Source of the DNA: Proteiniphilum propionicum
Lineage (GTDB): Bacteria; Bacteroidota; Bacteroidia; Bacteroidales; Dysgonomonadaceae
Direction: 5' to 3'
Assembly (NCBI RefSeq): GCF_022267555.1
Contig: NZ_CP073586.1
Coordinates: forward strand, 558,001 to 622,000
Length of the DNA: 64,000 nt
Of the stretch, positions 55,701 to 61,564 are shown piece after piece. Below the pieces are notes generated by a model, which was not told where the DNA came from, ran no database searches, and was given only the letters and a program-made list of their open reading frames with translations. The stretch's first letter is position 1. Every line of letters begins with the position of its first letter. A program made the position numbers and the translations under genes.

Positions 55701-55965
55701 CTTAACAGCTGACGAGCGTAAACAGCAAAATTTTGAATTCTCGAAAAATTATATGACTCAACCCATAGAATACTACAAATTCAATCAGGAATGTCGTATA
55801 TTTGACACGTTTACCGGTAAATGGAAGACAATTGACGTTACACCCAACACTGCCCGTGCGGGGGCAACACTCGTTTTCAGCGGAAAAGAGCTATACGCCG
55901 TACAAGGTGAACTGAAACCGGGCGTTCGTACACCAGTTACGATTAAAGGAGAGATTGACATATGA
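52729..55965 (+). CDS. SGNH / sialate O-acetylesterase (NanS) / NanM-type mutarotase fusion
   Basis: 1078 residues, signal peptide 1-20. Module 1 (about 21-215) is an SGNH hydrolase: VACVGNSVTFG (Ser31), IIHLGLNDTD (Asn101 block), DAVHPTGEG (Asp192/His195). Module 2 (about 220-700) is a sialate O-acetylesterase: DVWLCSGQSNMEFILSKA (Ser309), LILNATGGSPAEAWI, GVIWYQGESNEHN, DVHPRQKKQIGERLA. Module 3 (about 712-1078) is a kelch-type beta-propeller like NanM (cyclically permuted mutarotase): LVVAGGANFPGKPG, LWIGGSTASQ, VFIGGGNVNGKPSN, YLFGGFFGGD, ILCLGGVNHDLF, LYAVQGELKPG. An ATG and MKITWTKL at residue 712 look like the old start of a separate NanM gene. Predicted job: remove O-acetyl groups from sialic acid and speed anomer interconversion before uptake. 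The stop overlaps the MFS start (ATGA). Confidence 0.9.
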   Translation: MKNVNFFILFFLIFGIRIFAGPVKVACVGNSVTFGVGIENQDEKYPAQLQAMLGKEYEVKNFGHSGASLLKNGFRPYWILPEFEEAISYKPDIVIIHLGLNDTDPRSWPKFRDEFVRDYSSLIDTFKTINPGAEVKICRLTPIFTGHKRFKSSTRDWFWQVQDALETVAEINNVALIDLHTPLYRRPDLLPDAVHPTGEGAGIIARTVYGAITQEYGGLRLAPPFSSGMVLQRKQPIVFWGTANGGSEVAVKFNTYKKSAVTGADGKWEIEFPALEAGGPYTAVIENGISKIILKDILIGDVWLCSGQSNMEFILSKAATASEDIPGANFPKIRLLNMQPVAYTNNEAWEEETLEKINRLQYFTMGEWQRCTPETAGNFSAVAYHFGKKIHQETGVPMGLILNATGGSPAEAWIDRLTLERHPRLVDMFQNWNNNDYINSWCRERATKNIELSKNSLQRHPYHPAYLYEAGISEITKLNITGVIWYQGESNEHNVELHEVIFPTLVKSWRKAWDREFPFYFVQLSSTATGRETWGHLRDSQRRLSALVPKTGMAVSSDLGDSTDVHPRQKKQIGERLARWALNRTYEITDIVPSGPLFRDLFFDGGEGWLFFEYAEGLHTSDGEPLRSFELAEYPGLFYPATAEVIGNVVRVSSKMVRNPKYVRYGWSSFSDGNLVNGEELPASTFSNENLAVTFAEMIPSRTEHNNTNNDMKITWTKLTTKGLNNNLAKGLSATYAALIDNKLVVAGGANFPGKPGFEGGSKAFYNEIMLYDSTKNKWKLIGHLPHSSAYGVSVPVSDGALWIGGSTASQSLKSVYRISLSGTGTIDLKPFPGLPATMDNFAGCSIGDKVFIGGGNVNGKPSNTFYFMDAKTDSGWTVLPDYPGLPRVQPVMAAVEEEGKPYVYLFGGFFGGDTENKPAMATDVLCYDVTAGKWGKAGEQIDPGTGKPFSLGGAAAMPVDNRYILCLGGVNHDLFLYALASQHSIAIKADLTADERKQQNFEFSKNYMTQPIEYYKFNQECRIFDTFTGKWKTIDVTPNTARAGATLVFSGKELYAVQGELKPGVRTPVTIKGEIDI

Positions 55966-57236
55966 AGAACAGTAAAGCCTATCCGTGGATATTAGTCGGT
56001 TTGCTTTGGTTTGTAGCGCTGCTGAACTATCTCGACCGCCAAATGCTTTCCACCATGCAATCATCCATGCAGATGGATATTAAAGAGTTAGCTATAGCAG
56101 AAAACTTCGGCAGAATAATGGGGATATTCCTGCTTATTTACGGTTTGATGAGTCCGGTAGCCGGAATAATTGCCGACCGTATAAACCGCAAATGGCTGAT
56201 TGTAGGGAGCTTGTTTGTGTGGTCAGCAGTAACGTACGGATTAGGCTACGCGCAAACTTTTCAGCAGGTGTATTGGCTCCGTGCGCTGATGGGCGTCAGC
56301 GAAGCGCTTTACCTGCCCACGGGATTGGCGATGATTGCCGATTTCCACTCGTCGAAGACAAGGTCGCTGGCAATCGGCATTCACATGTCGGGATTATATG
56401 CCGGGCAGGCGCTCGGCGGATTCGGTGCAACCATCGCGGCAAACTATTCATGGCACACGGTTTTCCATTGGTTCGGAATTGCCGGGATTGTATATGCCAT
56501 GCTGCTTATTTTCCTGCTGCACGACAAAGAGGGACACGCGGGCACCAAGACAGCCAGGCTGAATGTGGATCCCCAAAAGGCAAGCATTAATAAAACGTCT
56601 GTTTTAAGCTCATTTGGGATTATCCTGGGCACTGTCTCTTTCTGGATAATGCTTTTCTACTTTATGGCTCCGAGTTTTCCCGGCTGGGCAACAAAAAACT
56701 GGCTCCCCACACTGTTTTCCGAAAACCTGGGAATTGAAATGGCTAAAGCCGGGCCCATGGCTACCATTTCCATCGCCATAGCCTCGTTTATCGGCGTGCT
56801 TATCGGAGGACCGCTATCCGACCGTTGGGTTCAGAAAAATATCCGCGGCCGCATATACACCAGTGTCATCGGACTCACACTAACCATCCCTTCTCTCATA
56901 CTGCTGGGGTATGGACACACATATGCCGGACTGATTGGAGCAGCAATGCTTTTTGGCATTGGATACGGCATGTTCGACACAAACAATATGCCGATACTCT
57001 GCCAGATTATTCCTCAGAAATACCGTGCCACTGCTTATGGAATTATGAACATGATGGGTGTATTCGCGGGTTATGCCGTTACGCTGATACTGGGAAGCTC
57101 TACAGACGCGGGTAATCTGGGTGCCGACTTCAGCAAGTTATCTATTGTGGTGCTGGCAGCCATAATTTTGATGATACTTTTTGTGAAGCCGAAGCATGAG
57201 CTCACCTATCTGCACGATAAAGAAAAAACAGATTAA
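55962..57236 (+). CDS. nanT: NanT-like MFS transporter (sialate uptake)
   Basis: 424 residues with 12 hydrophobic segments. Markers of the anion:cation symporter/NanT-like MFS group are PWILVGLLWFVALLNYLDRQMLSTM, ADRINRKWLIVGSL, LMGVSEALYLPTGLAMIADFHSS, RSLAIGIHMSGLYAGQALGG and LSDRWVQKNIRGRIY. It belongs to a different branch from the sugar porter at 50921. The ATGA overlap with the NanS-NanM gene and the NanA gene 25 bp downstream make sialic acid the likely substrate, as in Tannerella/Bacteroides nan operons (from memory). Hexuronates are the alternative for this branch. Confidence 0.88.
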   Translation: MKNSKAYPWILVGLLWFVALLNYLDRQMLSTMQSSMQMDIKELAIAENFGRIMGIFLLIYGLMSPVAGIIADRINRKWLIVGSLFVWSAVTYGLGYAQTFQQVYWLRALMGVSEALYLPTGLAMIADFHSSKTRSLAIGIHMSGLYAGQALGGFGATIAANYSWHTVFHWFGIAGIVYAMLLIFLLHDKEGHAGTKTARLNVDPQKASINKTSVLSSFGIILGTVSFWIMLFYFMAPSFPGWATKNWLPTLFSENLGIEMAKAGPMATISIAIASFIGVLIGGPLSDRWVQKNIRGRIYTSVIGLTLTIPSLILLGYGHTYAGLIGAAMLFGIGYGMFDTNNMPILCQIIPQKYRATAYGIMNMMGVFAGYAVTLILGSSTDAGNLGADFSKLSIVVLAAIILMILFVKPKHELTYLHDKEKTD

Positions 57237-57260
57237 TAATTTAAAACAAAAACGGGAATT

Positions 57261-58184
57261 ATGAAATTTGAAAAAATCAAAGGTTTAGTTGTAGCGCCAT
57301 TCACTCCATTCGACAGAAAGGGTGAAGTAGATTTAGGACCGATAGCTGACTATGCAACCATGTTGCAAAAGAATGGTTTGATAGGGGTGTTCATAAACGG
57401 GTCATCAGGCGAAGGCTATATGCTGACAGTGGAAGAACGGTTGAAACTGGCCGAAAAATGGATGTCTGTAGCACCTGACGGATTCAAAGTTATTGTGCAC
57501 GTTGGAGCCACCTGCATAAAGGATAGCTACAGGATGGCACAACATGCGCAGGATATCGGGGCTTTCGGCGTTGGAGCCATGGCTTCCCCATTCCCGAAAG
57601 CGGGAAGGGTGGAAGAACTGGTGCAATATTGTGAAGAGATTGCAACAGGTGCACCCAACCTGCCATTTTACTTCTATCACATCCCGGCATTGAATGGTGT
57701 TTATCTTCCCATGCTGCCCTTTCTGAAAAAGGCTGAAGGACGCATTCCAAATCTGGCCGGCATTAAATATACCTTTGAGAGCCTTTATGAATACAACCAG
57801 TGTATGTTATATGAAAATGGGAAGTTTGATATGCTCCACGGGCAGGACGAGACCATACTTTCGGCGTTAGTAATGGGAGGTGCGCAAGGCGGCATCAGTG
57901 GGACTGGAAGTTATATTGGAAGTTCACTTGTTGGGGTGATCAACGAATACAACAAAGGTAATATCGAAAAAGCACGAGATCATCAGAATTTTGCACAGGA
58001 GGTTATAAATGTAATTGCACGGTACAGAGGAAATATTGTGGCCGGTAAACGAATCATGAAGCTGATTGGGCTGGACCTGGGCATCAACCGCACACCATTT
58101 CAGAATGTGACAGCCGAAGAGGAAACGATTATTAAAAAAGAGCTGGAATCGATAGTTTTTTTTAACAGGTGTAATAAATTTTAG
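57261..58184 (+). CDS. nanA: N-acetylneuraminate lyase
   Basis: Cleaves sialic acid to pyruvate and ManNAc in the cytoplasm. 307-residue DapA/NanA TIM barrel: KGLVVAPFTPFDRKGEVD, the pyruvate-carboxylate site NGSSGEGYMLTVEER, catalytic Tyr in LPFYFYHIPALNGVYLPM, Schiff-base Lys in LAGIKYTFESLYEY, and GAQGGISGTGSYIGSSL. The FYFYHIP and GIKYT forms favour sialate lyase over dihydrodipicolinate synthase, and the operon supports this. The preceding NanT gene is 25 bp upstream. No epimerase (NanE) is in this operon; the AGE-family protein at 31003 is the nearest candidate. Confidence 0.93.
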   Translation: MKFEKIKGLVVAPFTPFDRKGEVDLGPIADYATMLQKNGLIGVFINGSSGEGYMLTVEERLKLAEKWMSVAPDGFKVIVHVGATCIKDSYRMAQHAQDIGAFGVGAMASPFPKAGRVEELVQYCEEIATGAPNLPFYFYHIPALNGVYLPMLPFLKKAEGRIPNLAGIKYTFESLYEYNQCMLYENGKFDMLHGQDETILSALVMGGAQGGISGTGSYIGSSLVGVINEYNKGNIEKARDHQNFAQEVINVIARYRGNIVAGKRIMKLIGLDLGINRTPFQNVTAEEETIIKKELESIVFFNRCNKF

Positions 58185-58554
58185 GCAAGTTTCAAGTATA
58201 CCCGTTATGCAGGATGTAATTTAAAATTAGTTGCATTTTCACTTGTTTTGAGATATAACAGGCATTAAAAGCAATTGCCTTGCAATTTCCGGTCCAGGCA
58301 GATTTTAAAAAATAAGAATTGAGTTTGCTCCGAAAATCCCCAAATCCGGTTTTAATAGTTTTCAACTCGCTGAATATCAATGTGGTTTTGGAATATTTTC
58401 ATTAGAAAAGAGTTATAATAGGGGACTCAGAATTAGTAGGAGGCAAATGAAAATAACGGTTATGGTGAGCAGAAAATTATTTCAATTATTTTAAAATCAA
58501 AATCCATTTTTGCAAGCAGAGAGAAAAGCTTGTAAAAATTTTACAAAAATCCGT
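58185..58554. other. Intergenic region with MITE-like copy 4
   Basis: Apart from the element at 58320-58429 I see no gene or clear terminator. An AT-rich segment (58430-58554) leads to the BACON/M60 gene. Confidence 0.6.
58320..58429 (+). mobile_element. MITE-like element, copy 4 (110 bp)
   Basis: Starts TGAGTTTGCTCCGAAAATCC and ends AATAGGGGACTCA. Flanks are GAAT (58316-58319) and GAAT (58430-58433), a perfect 4-bp target duplication. It shares the internal CAACTCGCTGAATATCAAT stretch with copy 2. Confidence 0.85.
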
Positions 58555-61355
58555 ATGAGAACAATCAACCTGTTTTTGTATTTTATCTCATCATTGTTTG
58601 TAGTAATTTGCTCATGCAATTCACCAGATGAAATTATTGAAGAACCAAGACTTGAGATCAAAGAGTTGACCCAGAATTTCGAGACAAAATCTGAGAGCCG
58701 CTCAATTGAAGTTGTTACAAATATCTCGGGTTGGAGTGCAAAGTCGTCGGAACCACTTTGGTGTGCAGCTTCCAAAAGCTCAATAAATAATAATGTGCTT
58801 ATTATAAGTGTTAAAGAAAACAGGGGAACAGCCTCCAGGGAATGCGCAGTAACTGTAACCGGCGATAAGCTTGAGAGGGTTGTCACAGTGAAGCAACTTG
58901 GCAATTCGCCGGCACTGGCTTTATCGCCCGATTCGCTGTACTTGCCTTACAAATCATCAACCCGAAACATAACCGTAACAAGTAACGTGGAAAAGATAGA
59001 TATTGAGATTCAACCACAGGAGGTTAGTTGGGTGACATGTACTATAAACAGCGAAACAGCCAGAATCTATAATGTCAGCATAACGGAAAACAAGTCTCCG
59101 GCTGAAAGAACGGCAATGGTCATATTTAAGTCGGCAGATCCTATAGAACAAACCCTTGCTAGAGACACATTGCTTGTAACCCAAAAGCCGGCCCAGGGAT
59201 CTGTAAGTGAAGTGGATGTGGCGAAAGATATAAAAATTATACCTTCCTCGGGTAAAGCCAACCAATATCAGCCTGGACAGAATATTGAAAACACCTATGA
59301 TGGTGTCTTCGGAGGATCACCTTATCACTCTCCGTGGCTTGGAAAAACTTTTTTTCCGGTAATACTCGAATACTATTTCGACAATAAGCCCGACATAATT
59401 GATTACTTTATTTACCACACACGTTCCGGAAATGGCAACTTCGGGAGACTAAAACTATATGTAGCAACGCAAGATCAACAGGAATACCGTTTATATGGCG
59501 ACTATGATTTCAAAGAAACCAGCAGCCCCTCAAAAATCACCTTTCCAGACGGATTGAAAAAACCCACAAAAATCAAATTTGAAGTCCTATCGGGATTGGG
59601 CGGTTATGCCAGTTGCGACGAGATGGAATTCTTTAAAATAAACACCGACAATCCATTATCGGGAAAATTGCTCACTGTTTTTACTGATATTTCGTGCTCC
59701 GCACTTAAAACGGGAGTAACAGACGCGCGGAAATAAACGCACTGCCTCTATTTTTCGGAAGCATTGCTACAAGCATGAAAAAGGAGACATATCCTCGTGA
59801 TTTCCGAATAGCTAATTATCAACCGTATAGCATAACAGAGGAGTGGGCAGAAAAACTAATCATAAACAAGCGTGGGGTACTGGATAATTGTACTGGAATT
59901 TATGGCGAAGCAAACGAAGAAATAATAGTTTTAGTCGGAAAAACAAATGGTAACCAAATTCAACTTCGTTGTATTGGCGACGGAAATTTCAATGGCGACA
60001 ATTACATGCTGAACGAAGGAATAAACAAAATCAGGCTACGTAATCGAGGATTGTTCTATATTATGTACAACGTGAGCAATATTCAATCGCCAATGGCTAA
60101 GCCAATTACCGTGCGCTTCCCGATGCAGTGCGGCAAGGTGAACGGATATTGGGACATAAATATACATAAAACCGACGAAAAATATAAAGAACTGCTGGCT
60201 GCCGCAACTTACCCCTATTTCGATGTAAAAGGTAATCATATGATGCTGAAATTTGTAACCGATAACGGATTTCGCAAATATGTTCCCAACAAAATCATTG
60301 CTACTGTTAATTTCTGGGACGAGATGGTGACATGGCAACAAAGCCTGATGGGCTGGGAAGGAATTTATCCCGAACAAATGAACAACAGGATGTATGCACG
60401 TTCCACACCAACAGGTTATATGTCGGCACAGGATTATCAGACAAATTTTGGAGAAGGTGCACTATATAAAATTCTAAATCCGGCAGTAATGCTTCAAAAC
60501 GAAGACGACCCGTGGGGGCCGGCACACGAAATAGGTCACATGAACCAGGGAGCAATAAACTGGGCAGGGAATACCGAAACATCAAACAACCTCTTTTCAA
60601 ATCTCATTCACCACAAAATGACCTCTTTCCCGACACGTGGCGAAACAATGGAACAAAACAATAAGGCACTCGTACTGGAGAAGCGTGTTTTCACAAACGT
60701 AGGTACTTACAGTGGTGAAGATATTGGACACGCTTCGTTGCGAATGAACTGGCAGCTATACTGCTATTTCCATTGGTTAGAAAATGATGTGCAATTTTTC
60801 CCGAAACTCTTCTCTATATCACGCGAATCAGGCCGACGCCCCATAGCTAACAATCCCGGATGGTCGCAACTAAACTATGTGCGTAATGCATGTGATGCAG
60901 CCAAGCTCGACTTAACCGATTTCTTCGGTTTCTGGGGATTTTTCCGTCCTGTCGATATAATAATAAATCAGTATTACGAGGCTCATCTTAAAGTCACACA
61001 GGAGATGGTGAATGAAACTATCACATATGTGAAATCTAAAAATTACCCCAAACCAAAACAGGTAATCCAATATATTGAAGATCGCGACGGAGCAAATTAC
61101 GGAGATGTGGGCAAACTTAACAAACAGTACAAAAACAACACCAAAATCACAAAATCTGTTTCTTATTCTAAAACAGGTAATGCCATTACCATAAGCAATG
61201 GTGATGAAGCAGTTGGTTTTGAAGTGAAGGAGGGAGATGAATTGAAATTTTTCAGCAACAAGTATTCCTTCACCCTCCCAGCCGATTTATGGAATATCAA
61301 CTGCAAAGTATATGCTGTACAGGCTGATGGTGTTAGAAAGCTGTTGAGCCCTTGA
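58555..61355 (+). pseudogene. BACON/discoidin/M60 mucin-type metallopeptidase split by a +2 frameshift
   Basis: Part 1 (58555-59736) is a lipoprotein start (lipobox near VVICSC) with two BACON-like Ig repeats (ITGWS-type NISGWSAKSSEPLW, EVSWVTCTI; VTVTGDKLERVVTVKQLG) and a discoidin-like region (SPWLGKTFFPVILEYYF, KPTKIKFEVLSGLGGYASC). Part 2 (from 59727; first ATG 59775) is an M60/enhancin peptidase with the zinc motif HEIGH (H251, E252, H255 counted from ATG 59775) and downstream Glu268 in AGNTETSNN. Removing the extra GC at 59725-59726 (CGCGCG run) joins DA to EINALPLFFGSIATS and yields one ~930-residue protein, the usual layout of M60 mucin peptidases. Otherwise intact, so very recent mutation, phase variation or sequencing error. 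Predicted to cleave O-glycosylated mucin-type proteins, releasing sialylated glycans. Confidence 0.85.
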
Positions 61356-61474
61356 TGATAGACTAATAATAACTCAACCCTTTTATTGCTGGTGTTTCAA
61401 TAAATGGAATCCTCACGGTTATGAAGTAGAGTGATAATACGATTTACCACGGTAAAAAGAAGAAGGCCAAAAAA

Positions 61475-61520
61475 ATCCCGCTGATATTAAAGCGAAACAG
61501 CATTTTAATATCAACGGGAT
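61475..61520 (-). terminator. Terminator of the GH2 gene
   Basis: ATCCCG(C)TGATATTAAA pairs with TTTAATATCA(A)CGGGAT; on the minus strand the stem is followed by TTTTTTT (61468-61474). It can also stop plus-strand transcripts from the M60 gene, which has no terminator of its own. Confidence 0.85.
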
Positions 61521-61564
61521 AAAATTTTATAACGGTTTAGAATATTCTAAACGGGCAGGGGAAT

